Source of the DNA: Pseudoxanthomonas beigongshangi | GTDB taxonomy: Bacteria > Pseudomonadota > Gammaproteobacteria > Xanthomonadales > Xanthomonadaceae | Assembly (NCBI RefSeq): GCF_016820515.1 | Contig: NZ_JADHDV010000006.1 | Coordinates: 124,001-188,000 of the forward strand | Length of the DNA: 64,000 bases | Reading direction: 5' to 3' | Shown here: piece by piece, positions 18,124 through 27,492 of the stretch | How positions within the stretch are numbered: position 1 is the stretch's first letter | How the letters are laid out: each line of letters opens with the position of its first letter | The notes under the pieces: model-generated | Databases searched by the model: none | Seen by the model: the letters and a program-made list of their open reading frames with translations, nothing else | What the model was told of the DNA's origin: nothing | Position numbers and translations under genes: made by a program

Positions 18124-21100
18124 TCAGTCGCCCAGGGTCAGCAGCGAGGCATTGCCGCCGGCGGCCGTGGTGTTGACGGTCACGGTCTTTTCGGTGGCGA
18201 AGCGCGGCAGGTAGTGCGGACCGCCGGCCTTGGGGCCGGTGCCGGACAGGCCCTGGCCGCCGAATGGCTGCACGCCCACCACCGCGCCGATCTGGTTGCG
18301 GTTGACGTAGACGTTGCCGACCTTGACCCGCGCGGCGATGCGATCGACCGTCTCGTCGATGCGCGAGTGCACGCCCAGGGTCAGGCCGAAACCGGTGGCG
18401 TTGATGGCGTCGATCACCTGGTCGAGCTGATCGGCCTTCCAGCGCACCACGTGCAGGGCGGGTCCGAAGATCTCGCGATGCAGCTGGTCCAGCGATTTCA
18501 GCTCCCACGCACGTGGCGCGAAGAAGGTGCCGTGGGCGGCGTCCTCGCCCAGGTTGGCCTGCTTGATCAGGCGGGCCTCGGTGGCCATGCGCGCGGCGTG
18601 GTCCTCCAGGATCTTCAGCGCGTCGGCGTCGATCACCGGGCCGACGTCGGTGGACAGCAAGCCGGGATCCCCGACCTTCAGTTCCTCCATCGCGCCGGCC
18701 AGCATGGTCATCACCTTGTCGGCGATGTCGTCCTGCACGAACAGCACGCGCGCGGCCGAGCAGCGCTGGCCGGCGGAGGTGAAGGCCGAACCGATGGCGT
18801 CCTTGACCAGTTGTTCCGGCAGCGCCGAGGAGTCGGCGATGAACGCGTTCTGGCCGCCGGTCTCGGCGATCAGCACGCCGATGGCGGCATCGCGCGCGGC
18901 CAGCGAGCGGTTGATCGCGCGAGCGGTCTCGGTGGAACCGGTGAAAGCCACGCCGGCCACGCGCGGATCCTTGGTGAGCGCGGCGCCGACGGTGGCGCCG
19001 TCGCCGGGCAGGAACTGCAGCACGCTTTCCGGGATGCCGGCTTCGTGCAGCAGTTTCACCGCCGCGTGGCCGATCAGGTTGGTCTGTTCGGCGGGCTTGG
19101 CGATGACACTGTTGCCGGCGGCGAGCGCGGCACTGACCTGGCCCAGGAAGATCGCCAGTGGGAAGTTCCACGGACTGATGCAGACGAACACGCCACGGCC
19201 GTGCAGCTGCAGTTCGTTGGATTCGCCGGTCGGGCCGGGCAGGCGTTCGGCGGCGCCGAACTGCGCGCGCGCCTGGGCGCCGTAGTAGCGCAGGAAATCC
19301 ACTGCCTCGCGCACTTCGGCGACGCTGTCGGGCAGGGTCTTGCCGGCTTCCTTCACGCACAGCGCGATGTACTCGGGCATGCGCTGTTCCAGCAGGTCGG
19401 CGGCGTGCTCCAGGATCGCGGCGCGGCTGGCGGCCGGGGTGCGATCCCAGGCCGGCTGCGCGGCCACGGCGTTCTGCAGCGCTTTTTCCACCGCCGCGCC
19501 GTCGGCCGGTTGCCATTCACCCACGGTCTGGCGGCGATCGGCCGGGTTGGTCACCGGCAGCGCCGCGCCCGCGACCACCGCGCCCGGCACCAGCGGCGCC
19601 GCGCGCCACGGCTTGACCGCGGCATTGACGCGCTCGGCCAGCACGCGCAGGTCGTTGTCGTTGGCGAGGTTGGCGCCCATGGAGTTGTTCCTGTCAGAAG
19701 TCGGGATGGGGGCTGCCTGGTTGCGGAAGAGATCGCGCGGCAGCGGGATGCGGGGATGCGGGATGGAATCGAACGCGGACACGGTTTCCACCGGGTCGCG
19801 GATCAGGTCCTCGATGGCCACGTTCTCGTCGGTGATGCGGTTGACGAAGCTAGAATTGGCGCCGTTCTCCAGCAGGCGGCGGACCAGGTACGGCAGCAGA
19901 TCCTCGTGCGAGCCCACCGGCGCGTAGACGCGGCAGGGCACGCCCAGGCGGTCGGCGGGAATCACTTCCGCGTACAGGTCGTCGCCCATGCCATGCAGCT
20001 TCTGGTGCTCGTACGGGCGGCCCCGGGCAATCGAGCGAATCGCGGCGATGGTCTGTGCGTTGTGGGTGGCGAACATCGGATACAGCGCGTCGCCGTGCTC
20101 GAACATGCGTCGCGCGTTGGCCAGGTAGGACACGTCGGTGTTCGGCTTGCGGGTGAACACCGGATAGCCCGGATGGCCGTCGATCTGCGCGCGCTTGACC
20201 TCGGCGTCCCAGTAGGCGCCCTTGACCAGCCGCACCGGCATGCGCCGGCCGACCCGGCGGGCCAGATCGGCGAGGAAGTCGATCACGTAGGGCGTGCGCT
20301 TCTGGTACGCCTGCACGGCCAGGCCGTAGCCTTCCCAGCCGTCCAGCGACTGGTCGGAGAAGGTGGCCTCGATCAGATCCAGCGACAGTTCAAGCCGGTC
20401 GGCTTCCTCGGCGTCGATGGTGAAGCCGATGCCGTACGACTTGGCCAGCTGCGCCAGCTCCAGGATGCCCGGCGCCAGTTCCTTCATCACCCGCGCGCGC
20501 TTGGCGTGCTCGTAGCGTGGGTGCAGGGCCGAGAGCTTGATGGAGATGCTGGGAGCGGCGAAGACGTCGGGGAAGGGGCCCGTCTTGCCGATTGAATGGA
20601 TGGCCTTCCGATAGGCCTCCAGATAGCGCGCGGCGTCCTTCGAGGTCAGCGCGCCCTCGCCCAGCATGTCGAACGAATAGCGGTAGTTGGCGTTGTCGCC
20701 CTTGCGCGAACGGCCCAGCGCTTCCTCGATGGTCCGGCCCATCACGAACTGGTGGCCCATGATGCGCATGGCCTGGCGCACCGCCAGCCGGATGACCGGC
20801 TCGCCGACGCGGCCGATCAGGCGCTTGAACGCGCCGGGCACGTCGTGGCGGGTCAGATCGTTGAGGTTGACCAGCCGGCCGGTCAGCATCAGGCCCCAGG
20901 TGGAGGCGTTGACCAGCACCGAATCGCTCTGGCCCAGGTGCTTTTCCCAGTCGGCGTCGCCCAGCTTGTCGCGGATCAGCTTGTCGGCGGTTTCCTGGTC
21001 CGGAATGCGCAGCAGCGCCTCGGCCACGCACATCAGCAGTACGCCTTCCTCGCTGCCCAGGTCGTACTGGCGCATGAAGGCCTCGATCGCGCCCTGATCC

Positions 21101-21342
21101 TGGGCGCGGGCGCGGACCCGCGCGACCAGATCGGCGGCCAGCGCCTGCGCGCGGGCCTGCTCGTCGGCCGGCAGCCGGGCCTGGGCGAGCAGTTCGCGCA
21201 CGTGTTCGGCTTCGTCGCGCAGCCAGGCCGCGGTGATGGCGGCCCGCAGGGCCGACGGCGGGGCGGGGAGTTCGGGGGAAACGATGCCGGCGGTCGCCGG
21301 CGGCGGGGCCGCCTCGGTGCCGGACTGGGGCTGGGAGCTCAT
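18124..21342 (-). CDS. putA: Bifunctional proline dehydrogenase / P5C dehydrogenase PutA (short form)
   Basis: Oxidises proline to glutamate in two steps: an FAD-dependent proline dehydrogenase barrel (roughly residues 180-490, with RLVKGAYWDAEVKR) and an NAD-dependent aldehyde dehydrogenase (roughly 560-1030, with catalytic Cys in GQRCSAARVL and the Glu in LIAETGGQNA). Total 1072 residues. The ribbon-helix-helix repressor domain of E. coli PutA is absent, so this form cannot regulate its own gene. ATG 21342 is chosen because longer in-frame readings enter low-complexity sequence overlapping the opposite gene. The product works at the inner membrane face, passing electrons to ubiquinone. Confidence 0.95.
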   Translation of the reverse strand: MSSQPQSGTEAAPPPATAGIVSPELPAPPSALRAAITAAWLRDEAEHVRELLAQARLPADEQARAQALAADLVARVRARAQDQGAIEAFMRQYDLGSEEGVLLMCVAEALLRIPDQETADKLIRDKLGDADWEKHLGQSDSVLVNASTWGLMLTGRLVNLNDLTRHDVPGAFKRLIGRVGEPVIRLAVRQAMRIMGHQFVMGRTIEEALGRSRKGDNANYRYSFDMLGEGALTSKDAARYLEAYRKAIHSIGKTGPFPDVFAAPSISIKLSALHPRYEHAKRARVMKELAPGILELAQLAKSYGIGFTIDAEEADRLELSLDLIEATFSDQSLDGWEGYGLAVQAYQKRTPYVIDFLADLARRVGRRMPVRLVKGAYWDAEVKRAQIDGHPGYPVFTRKPNTDVSYLANARRMFEHGDALYPMFATHNAQTIAAIRSIARGRPYEHQKLHGMGDDLYAEVIPADRLGVPCRVYAPVGSHEDLLPYLVRRLLENGANSSFVNRITDENVAIEDLIRDPVETVSAFDSIPHPRIPLPRDLFRNQAAPIPTSDRNNSMGANLANDNDLRVLAERVNAAVKPWRAAPLVPGAVVAGAALPVTNPADRRQTVGEWQPADGAAVEKALQNAVAAQPAWDRTPAASRAAILEHAADLLEQRMPEYIALCVKEAGKTLPDSVAEVREAVDFLRYYGAQARAQFGAAERLPGPTGESNELQLHGRGVFVCISPWNFPLAIFLGQVSAALAAGNSVIAKPAEQTNLIGHAAVKLLHEAGIPESVLQFLPGDGATVGAALTKDPRVAGVAFTGSTETARAINRSLAARDAAIGVLIAETGGQNAFIADSSALPEQLVKDAIGSAFTSAGQRCSAARVLFVQDDIADKVMTMLAGAMEELKVGDPGLLSTDVGPVIDADALKILEDHAARMATEARLIKQANLGEDAAHGTFFAPRAWELKSLDQLHREIFGPALHVVRWKADQLDQVIDAINATGFGLTLGVHSRIDETVDRIAARVKVGNVYVNRNQIGAVVGVQPFGGQGLSGTGPKAGGPHYLPRFATEKTVTVNTTAAGGNASLLTLGD

Positions 21343-21498
21343 GAACGTGATCGGAAGCGGGCGATGGAGCCCGATAGTGTAGTGAGCTGGACCACCGTTC
21401 GCGAATGGATGGAACCGGATGGCGCGGGTTTCACGCCATCCGGGGCAGCCGGAAACGGCGCGCGCGGGGTCCGGCCGATTGACCGAGATCATTGCAAC

Positions 21499-21527
21499 TT
21501 GCCGCAACAGGGGGGTGAGGCTAACAT
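21499..21527 (+). promoter_or_regulatory. Possible promoter of the DUF2244-cytochrome oxidase cluster
   Basis: TTGCCG and TAACAT separated by 17 bp, ending 38 bp before the DUF2244 start. The spacing is ideal but both boxes are partial matches. Confidence 0.35.
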
Positions 21528-21565
21528 TTAGGGGTTTTCCGCGGCCTCGTTGCGCGGTTGGCAGC

Positions 21566-22045
21566 ATGATCGAAGTGCTTCCGTCATTGCCGGGTATCCA
21601 CGGCGCGCGGCTCCGGCTGCGACCGCCCCGGGCCTTGACGGCCCGCCAGTTCGTGGCCTTGTTCGCCGCGCTGGCCGGGGCGATGTGGCTGGTGGCCCTG
21701 CTGGGCTGGCTGGCCGGCAACGCCTTCGCACCGGCCTTCACCCTGCTGCACAGCGCATTCGTGGGCGCGGCGTTGCGTTGGCTATGGCGCAGCGGCGAGC
21801 GGGGTGAGGACATCACCATCGGTCCGGAGGTCGTGGAAGTCAGCCGCACCCCCGAGGCCGGACCGGTGTTCCGGGCGCATCCTTATTGGGTGCGGCTCCG
21901 TATCGAGGCGGATGGCGAAAGGATTTCGCTGGCTTCCAGTGGTCGCCGGGTCGAGGTGGGCAATTTCCTCGGTCCGGGCGAGCGCCGGCAGCTGGCGGAC
22001 AAGTTGCAGGATTTACTGGCGGCCGCGAGCGGTCGCAACCGATGA
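21566..22045 (+). CDS. DUF2244 domain membrane protein
   Basis: 159 residues with two adjacent membrane helices (about 30-75) followed by a soluble C-terminal domain (SRTPEAGPVFRAHPYWVRLRIE), matching DUF2244. The family commonly sits directly before cytochrome c oxidase subunit II, as here (19 bp gap), suggesting a role in oxidase assembly or stability; no function is established. ATG 21566 places the start just ahead of the domain. Confidence 0.85.
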   Translation: MIEVLPSLPGIHGARLRLRPPRALTARQFVALFAALAGAMWLVALLGWLAGNAFAPAFTLLHSAFVGAALRWLWRSGERGEDITIGPEVVEVSRTPEAGPVFRAHPYWVRLRIEADGERISLASSGRRVEVGNFLGPGERRQLADKLQDLLAAASGRNR

Positions 22046-22064
22046 CGCATTTGGGGTCTAGGCA

Positions 22065-23018
22065 ATGACGCAAGTGAATGGGTATTGGAAGCGTTTGATG
22101 ACGGCCTGCGCGCTGCTGGCTGCGCCGGCGCTGGCGTGGGCGCAGTCGGCGGACCCGAAGCCGTGGCAGCTGAACATGGGCAAGGGCGTCACCGCCTCGT
22201 CCCAGCATGCCTACGACGCGCACATGGTGGCGCTGATCGTGTGCATCGTGATCGGCATCATCGTGTTCGGCGCGATGGGCTACGCGATGTTCAAGTTCCG
22301 CAAGTCCAAGGGTGCGGTGGCCGCGCAGTTCAGCCACAACACCACCGCGGAAATCATCTGGACCGTCATCCCGGTGCTGATCCTGGTGGTCATGGCCTGG
22401 CCGGCGACCGCCAAGCTGATCGCCATGTACGACACCCGCGACTCCGAGATGACCGTCAAGGTCACCGGTTACCAGTGGATGTGGAAGTACGAATACCTGG
22501 GCGAGGACGTGTCCTTCACCAGCCGCCTGGACCGCGAGTCCGACCGCATCCGCCAGAGCGGCGAGAAGCCGGACCTGGCCAAGAACCCGCACTACCTGCT
22601 GGACGTGGACAACGAGCTCGTCCTGCCGGTCAACACCAAGATCCGCTTCGTGATCACCGCCGACGACGTCATCCACGCCTGGTGGGTGCCGGCGCTGGGC
22701 TGGAAGCAGGACGCTATCCCGGGCATCGTCAACGAGGCCTGGACCGACATCAAGGAACCGGGCGTGTACCGCGGCCAGTGCGCCGAGCTGTGCGGCAAGG
22801 ACCACGGCTTCATGCCGATTGTCGTGCGCGCGGTGCCGAAGGAAGAATTCCAGAAGTGGCTGGCAGAGAGGAAGCCGGCCCCGGCGCCCGCTCCGGCGGC
22901 CCCGGCTGCTCCCGCCGCGCCGGCGGAAGCCGTGCCCGCCGATGGCCAGGCCGTTCCGGCCCCGGCCACCGACGCCGCCCCCACCAGCGAGCCGGCCGCG
23001 CCCCAGGCGCAGGCTTAA
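22065..23018 (+). CDS. ctaC: Cytochrome c oxidase subunit II
   Basis: Electron-entry subunit of the aa3 oxidase, 317 residues. Signal sequence 1-26, two membrane helices (about 55-80 and 98-120), then the periplasmic cupredoxin. The dinuclear CuA ligands are all present: the His in DVIHAWWVP and the C-x3-C-x3-H-x2-M series in CAELCGKDHGFMP. There is no fused heme c domain. The C terminus is a 40-residue Ala/Pro linker-like tail, longer than most. First structural gene of the oxidase operon; ctaD follows 31 bp later. Confidence 0.97.
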   Translation: MTQVNGYWKRLMTACALLAAPALAWAQSADPKPWQLNMGKGVTASSQHAYDAHMVALIVCIVIGIIVFGAMGYAMFKFRKSKGAVAAQFSHNTTAEIIWTVIPVLILVVMAWPATAKLIAMYDTRDSEMTVKVTGYQWMWKYEYLGEDVSFTSRLDRESDRIRQSGEKPDLAKNPHYLLDVDNELVLPVNTKIRFVITADDVIHAWWVPALGWKQDAIPGIVNEAWTDIKEPGVYRGQCAELCGKDHGFMPIVVRAVPKEEFQKWLAERKPAPAPAPAAPAAPAAPAEAVPADGQAVPAPATDAAPTSEPAAPQAQA

Positions 23019-23049
23019 TCGTCCGCTTCAGCTGCAAGAGATCACGAAC

Positions 23050-24663
23050 ATGGCCCACACCGCCGTCGATCACCACGACGATCACCACGGTCACCAGCAG
23101 AGCTTCATCGAGCGTTGGTTCTTTTCGACCAACCACAAAGACATCGGTACGCTCTACCTGATTTTCAGCTTCATCATGTTCATCATCGGCGCGGGCATGT
23201 CGGTGATCATCCGTGCCGAGCTGATGACCCCGGGCCTGCAGTTCGTCAAGCCCGAGTTCTTCAACCAGATGACCACCGTGCACGCGCTGGTCATGATCTT
23301 CGGTGGCGTGATGCCGGCCTTCGTCGGCCTCGCCAACTGGATGATTCCGCTGCAGATCGGCGCGCCGGACATGGCGCTGCCGCGCATGAACAACTGGTCC
23401 TTCTGGATCATGCCGTTCGCCTTCACCCTGCTGCTGATGACCCTGTTCCTTGATGGTGGCGCGCCGGCCGGTGGCTGGACCCTGTATCCGCCGCTGTCGC
23501 TGCAGGGCGGCGCCAACGTGGCCTTCAGCATCTTCGCCATCCACATGATGGGCGTGAGCTCGATCATGGGCGCGATCAACATCATCGCGACCGTGCTGAA
23601 CATGCGCGCCCCGGGCATCGACCTGCTGAAGATGCCGATCTTCTGCTGGACCTGGCTGATCACCGCGTTCCTGCTGATCGCCGTGATGCCGGTGCTGGCG
23701 GGTGCAGTCACCATGCTGCTGACCGACAAGTTCTTCGGCACCAGCTTCTTCAACGCCGCCGGCGGCGGCGACCCGGTGATGTACCAGCACATCTTCTGGT
23801 TCTTCGGCCACCCCGAGGTCTACATCATGATCCTGCCGGCGTTCGGCGTAGTGTCGGAAATCATCCCGACCTTCAGCCGCAAGCCGCTGTTCGGCTACCA
23901 GGCCATGGTGTACGCGACCGCCTCGATCGCGTTCCTGTCGTTCATCGTGTGGGCACACCACATGTTCACGGTGGGCATGCCGCTGGGCGGCGAGATCTAC
24001 TTCATGTTCGCCACCATGCTGATCGCCATCCCGACCGGCGTGAAGGTGTTCAACTGGGTCAGCACGATGTGGAAGGGTTCGCTGAGCTTCGAAACCCCGA
24101 TGCTGTGGGCGGTGGGCTTCGTCATCCTGTTCACCATCGGTGGCTTCTCCGGCCTGATGCTGGCCATCGTGCCGGCGGACTTCCAGTACCACGACACCTA
24201 CTTCGTGGTCGCGCACTTCCACTACGTGCTGGTGACCGGCGCGCTGTTCTCCATCATCGCCGCCACCTATTACTGGTGGCCGAAGTGGACCGGCCGCATG
24301 TACAACGAGACCGCCGGCAAGTTCCATTTCTGGTGGACGGTGATCTTCGTCAACCTGCTGTTCTTCCCGCAGCACTTCCTGGGCCTGGCCGGCATGCCGC
24401 GCCGCATTCCGGACTACAACCCGGTGTTTGCGGACTGGAACCTGGTCAGCTCGATCGGCGCGTTCGGCATGTTCCTGACGCCCTTCATGATGGCCTTCAT
24501 CCTGTGGAGCTCGCTGCGCAACGGTGCCAAGGCCGATGCGCGCGCCTGGGAAAACGCCCGTGGCCTGGAGTGGACCGTGCCGTCGCCGGCGCCGCACCAC
24601 ACCTTCAGCACCCCGCCGGTCATCAAGGATGGCGACCTGGCGCACGGCGACGTGACCCACTGA
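23050..24663 (+). CDS. ctaD: Cytochrome c oxidase subunit I
   Basis: Catalytic heme a/a3-CuB subunit with 12 membrane helices, 537 residues. Visible ligand segments are TVHALVMIF (heme a His), WFFGHPEVYI (CuB His with the cross-linked Tyr) and HHMFTVG, plus VVAHFHYVL carrying the heme a3 and heme a histidines. GHPEVY marks an A-family proton-pumping oxidase. A His/Asp-rich N-terminal stretch precedes helix I. Start at 23050 has a GAGATCAC region upstream. Confidence 0.98.
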   Translation: MAHTAVDHHDDHHGHQQSFIERWFFSTNHKDIGTLYLIFSFIMFIIGAGMSVIIRAELMTPGLQFVKPEFFNQMTTVHALVMIFGGVMPAFVGLANWMIPLQIGAPDMALPRMNNWSFWIMPFAFTLLLMTLFLDGGAPAGGWTLYPPLSLQGGANVAFSIFAIHMMGVSSIMGAINIIATVLNMRAPGIDLLKMPIFCWTWLITAFLLIAVMPVLAGAVTMLLTDKFFGTSFFNAAGGGDPVMYQHIFWFFGHPEVYIMILPAFGVVSEIIPTFSRKPLFGYQAMVYATASIAFLSFIVWAHHMFTVGMPLGGEIYFMFATMLIAIPTGVKVFNWVSTMWKGSLSFETPMLWAVGFVILFTIGGFSGLMLAIVPADFQYHDTYFVVAHFHYVLVTGALFSIIAATYYWWPKWTGRMYNETAGKFHFWWTVIFVNLLFFPQHFLGLAGMPRRIPDYNPVFADWNLVSSIGAFGMFLTPFMMAFILWSSLRNGAKADARAWENARGLEWTVPSPAPHHTFSTPPVIKDGDLAHGDVTH

Positions 24664-24687
24664 GCCGGGTGACGGGTGGCTGAGTCC

Positions 24688-24822
24688 ATGAACGCTCCGA
24701 TGCTCTCGCCGGAAGAAACCGCGCGCCGCCGCAAGGCGGTGCTGCGCACGGCGTGGATCGTGGGCGGGCTGGCCTTCGCCATCTTCGTGCTGTTCATCCT
24801 GCGCGCGGTGCTGAGCGCATGA
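24688..24822 (+). CDS. 44-residue single-pass membrane protein in the oxidase operon
   Basis: A short gene between ctaD and ctaG encoding 44 residues: a charged N terminus ([10 protein letters not shown]) then one strongly hydrophobic helix at about 21-43. It fits the gap exactly, 24 bp after ctaD, and its TGA overlaps the ctaG ATG by four bases (ATGA), good evidence of real translation. Small single-helix proteins in this position occur in many proteobacterial cta operons and are usually left unannotated or called CoxF-like. A role as an oxidase accessory subunit or assembly factor is inference. Confidence 0.75.
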   Translation: MNAPMLSPEETARRRKAVLRTAWIVGGLAFAIFVLFILRAVLSA

Positions 24823-25394
24823 GCGGCAAGGCGTCCAATTCGGCGGGCCTGCTCAAGCTGGTGGGCGTGGCGCTGGGCGTGTTCGTGCTGACGTTCTCGC
24901 TGGTGCCGCTGTACCGGATTGCCTGCGAGAAGGTGTTCGGCGTGCGTCTGGAAAAGGGACCGGGCCAGGCCCAGGTCGCCGAGGTCAAGGCCAAGCGCGT
25001 CGTCACCGTGCAGTTCGACGGTGGCGTGAACTCCAAGCTGCCGTGGGCGTTCCATCCCGAGCAGTTGACCATGCAGGTGGTGCCGGGCGAGCTGTACGAG
25101 GCCAAGTACTTCGCGCGCAACGACGGCCAGCGGCCGATCGTGGGCAGCGCGGTGCCGTCGGTGGCCCCGGCGCGCGCCTCGGGCTACTTCACCAAGACCG
25201 AATGCTTCTGCTTCACCGCCCAGACCCTGCAGGCCGGTGAAGTGCGCGACATGCCGGTGCGCTTCATCGTCGATCCCAACCTGCCGGCCGACGTGAAGAC
25301 CATCACCCTGTCGTATACCTTCTACAAGAACGATGCCATGACCGCGCAACTGGGCGCGGGCAACGCGTCCAATTCGCCGCACGCGGCACCCTGA
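24819..25394 (+). CDS. ctaG: Cytochrome c oxidase assembly protein CtaG/Cox11
   Basis: Copper chaperone that delivers CuB to subunit I, 191 residues. One N-terminal membrane helix (about 12-32) anchors a periplasmic immunoglobulin-like domain. The copper-binding motif CFCF lies in [11 protein letters not shown], with the conserved FDP/PxxV region [18 protein letters not shown] after it. Translationally coupled to the preceding 44-residue gene. Confidence 0.96.
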   Translation: MSGKASNSAGLLKLVGVALGVFVLTFSLVPLYRIACEKVFGVRLEKGPGQAQVAEVKAKRVVTVQFDGGVNSKLPWAFHPEQLTMQVVPGELYEAKYFARNDGQRPIVGSAVPSVAPARASGYFTKTECFCFTAQTLQAGEVRDMPVRFIVDPNLPADVKTITLSYTFYKNDAMTAQLGAGNASNSPHAAP

Positions 25395-25422
25395 TCGAGC
25401 CTTAGGAACCGGAAGACACGCC

Positions 25423-26301
25423 ATGGCACAAGCTCATTCGCCAGACGCCAACATCTACTTCGTGCCACACAGCAGCAAGTGGCCGTTCGTGGGCTCCATC
25501 TCCATGTTCGTCACCATGGTCGGCGTGGCCAGCTGGCTCAACGACGCCGCCTGGGGCAAGTGGACCTTCTTCGCCGGCGTGTTCCTGCTCTGCGCGACCC
25601 TGTTCATGTGGTTCGGCGACGTGATCCGGGAGTCGGTCAGCGGCAACTACAACAAGCAGGTGGACGTGTCCTTCCGCATGGGCATGGTCTGGTTCATCTT
25701 CTCCGAAGTGATGTTCTTCGCCGCGTTCTTCGGCGCGCTGTTCTACGCCCGCCAGTTCGCGCTGCCGTGGCTGGGCGGCGAGGGCGACGGCGTGATGACC
25801 AACGCGCTGCTGTGGGATGGCTTCTCCTCGGCCTGGCCGAGCGCCGGTCCGGGCCAGGTCGGTGGCCAGTTCCAGACCATCCCGGCCTGGGGCCTGCCGC
25901 TGCTCAACACCCTGATCCTGCTGACCTCGGGCGTGACCATCACCATCGCCCACCACGCGCTGAAGGCGGGCCACCGCAAGCAGTTGCTGGTGTTCCTGGG
26001 CCTGACCGTCCTGCTGGGTTGCGTGTTCCTGTTCTTCCAGGCGGAGGAGTACATCCACGCCTACAAGGAGCTGAACCTGACCCTGGGTTCGGGCATCTAC
26101 GGTTCGACCTTCTTCATGCTGACCGGCTTCCACGGCGCGCACGTGACGCTGGGAACGATCATGCTGGCGATCATCTGGCTGCGCTGCGCGCGCGGCCACT
26201 TCACCAAGGACGACCACTTCGGCTTCGAAGCCGTGGCCTGGTACTGGCACTTCGTCGACGTGGTGTGGCTGGGCCTGTTCCTGTTCGTGTACGTGCTGTA
26301 A
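25423..26301 (+). CDS. ctaE: Cytochrome c oxidase subunit III
   Basis: Third core subunit of the aa3 oxidase, 292 residues, seven membrane helices. Recognised from SKWPFVGS at the start, GMVWFIFSEVMFFAAFFGALFYAR, the ITIAHHALK helix and the C-terminal VAWYWHFVDVVWLGLF. Subunit III stabilises the catalytic core against turnover damage. It is the last gene before the terminator at 26354. Confidence 0.97.
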   Translation: MAQAHSPDANIYFVPHSSKWPFVGSISMFVTMVGVASWLNDAAWGKWTFFAGVFLLCATLFMWFGDVIRESVSGNYNKQVDVSFRMGMVWFIFSEVMFFAAFFGALFYARQFALPWLGGEGDGVMTNALLWDGFSSAWPSAGPGQVGGQFQTIPAWGLPLLNTLILLTSGVTITIAHHALKAGHRKQLLVFLGLTVLLGCVFLFFQAEEYIHAYKELNLTLGSGIYGSTFFMLTGFHGAHVTLGTIMLAIIWLRCARGHFTKDDHFGFEAVAWYWHFVDVVWLGLFLFVYVL

Positions 26302-26306
26302 GGACG

Positions 26307-26440
26307 GGATTGGAGATTGGGGATTCGGGATTCGTTTCCGGTCCCCGATGCAGAAAAGGCGACGGTCAGCCCGTCGCCTTTTTTCATCTGGAGGATTCGA
26401 AGGCCACTTTCGAATCCCGAATCACAAATCCCGAATCCCG
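26307..26440. repeat. Inverted arrays of GGGATT-type repeats flanking a terminator
   Basis: Left arm 26307-26335 carries four copies of a GGGATT or GAGATT-like unit (as in GGGGATTCGGGATTCG). The right arm 26411-26440 carries the complementary units (CGAATCCCGAATC). They can pair over ~100 bp with the terminator hairpin between them. No coding sense; they separate ctaE from the convergent DUF2909 gene. Confidence 0.65.
26354..26384 (+). terminator. Bidirectional terminator after ctaE
   Basis: A 12-bp stem AAAAGGCGACGG/CCGTCGCCTTTT with a five-base loop and six Ts on the plus side; an A run precedes it, serving the converging DUF2909 gene. Confidence 0.93.
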
Positions 26441-26453
26441 GCGCAAAGCGCCA

Positions 26454-26672
26454 TCAGGCTCCCACCCCATGCGGCTTGATCCAGCCCATGTAGATGGCGA
26501 GGATGACCAGCAGGATGAGGGCCACGGACAGGCCGATGCGGCGGGTCAGGGCGTTGACGGTGCGTTTGCTCTGGCCCTTGTCCACCAGCAGGTAATACAG
26601 CCCGGCGCCGAGGTTCCAGATGATGAGGATCAGGAACGCGATGATCAGCAGGGTTTTCAACGAATCATTCAT
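26454..26672 (-). CDS. DUF2909 twin-transmembrane protein
   Basis: 72-residue protein with two membrane helices (about 5-29 and 46-66) joined by a basic loop (DKGQSKRTVNALTRR), matching the DUF2909 twin-transmembrane family. Members are regularly encoded within cytochrome oxidase clusters between subunit III and SURF1, on the opposite strand, as here. A link to respiration is suggested only by this position. Confidence 0.82.
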   Translation of the reverse strand: MNDSLKTLLIIAFLILIIWNLGAGLYYLLVDKGQSKRTVNALTRRIGLSVALILLVILAIYMGWIKPHGVGA

Positions 26673-26734
26673 GGGTGCCTCGAAGGGCGTGCAGCGGGCA
26701 TGAACACATTATTGCAGCCGACGGGAAATCGCGC

Positions 26735-27466
26735 GTGAGCCGCCGGCGGATGCCGCTGGCGGTCGGCTGGGCGCTGGCCCTGGCCGTGATCGCGCTGTTC
26801 TGCGGCCTGGGCACCTGGCAGCTGGGACGCGCCAAGCAGAAGGAGGCCATGCTGGCGGCCTCGCAGAAGATCCTGAGCGAGCGCCGGGCGGTCCCGCTGG
26901 CCGACGCCGCGCGGCCGGGATCGCGTGGCGACTACGCCTGGGCCTCCGGTCATGGCCGGTTCCTGCCGGGGCCGGCGGTGCTGCTGGACAACCAGAACCG
27001 CGAGGGGCGCGCGGGCATCCGCGCCTACCGGGTGTTCCAGCCCGAAGGCGCGCCGCCGCTGCTGGTGGAGCTGGGCTGGTTGCCTCTGCCCGGCGATCGG
27101 CGCCTGCCGGCGATTCCGTTGCCCGAGGGCGCGTACACCCTGAGCGGCCTGCTCGCGCCTCCGCCCGCCGAGGGATTGGTCAAGGCAGTCAGCGCGACCC
27201 AGTCCAGCGGGGACCGGTTGGTCACTGGACTGGACATGGCCGCACTGGCGCGCGACCTGGAACTGCCGGCGCTCGCGCCGCGCGTGTTCCGGCCCGATCC
27301 CGCGCTGCCGCTGGGCTATGCGCGCGATCTCGACATCCTGCCCAACACGCTGCCGCCCGAACGCCACCTCGGCTATGCGGTGCAGTGGTTCGGGCTGGCG
27401 CTGGCGGTGCTGATCACCGCGCTGGTGGTGAGTCGTCGTGGCCGCCGCCGACAGCAGGAGCGCTGA
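26735..27466 (+). CDS. SURF1 family cytochrome oxidase assembly protein
   Basis: 243 residues with the family layout: a membrane helix at each end (about 7-25 and 215-232) and a soluble domain between. GTWQLGRAKQKEAML near the first helix and the C-terminal HLGYAVQWFGLA are SURF1 signatures. It aids heme a insertion into subunit I. The start is taken as GTG 26735; an ATG five codons later would also keep the first helix. Confidence 0.92.
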   Translation: MSRRRMPLAVGWALALAVIALFCGLGTWQLGRAKQKEAMLAASQKILSERRAVPLADAARPGSRGDYAWASGHGRFLPGPAVLLDNQNREGRAGIRAYRVFQPEGAPPLLVELGWLPLPGDRRLPAIPLPEGAYTLSGLLAPPPAEGLVKAVSATQSSGDRLVTGLDMAALARDLELPALAPRVFRPDPALPLGYARDLDILPNTLPPERHLGYAVQWFGLALAVLITALVVSRRGRRRQQER

Positions 27467-27492
27467 GCCGCCGTGCATGAGAAAATAGCCGG

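Noticed and set aside
21343-21849. N-terminal extension of putA by 169 codons
   Set aside because: It overlaps the divergent DUF2244 gene, is low complexity, and carries no ribbon-helix-helix domain; the ATG at 21342 fits the family.
22810-24660. A 616-codon minus-strand frame across ctaD
   Set aside because: Composition is His/Arg/Asp-rich shadow coding of a highly conserved membrane gene; no homology recognised.
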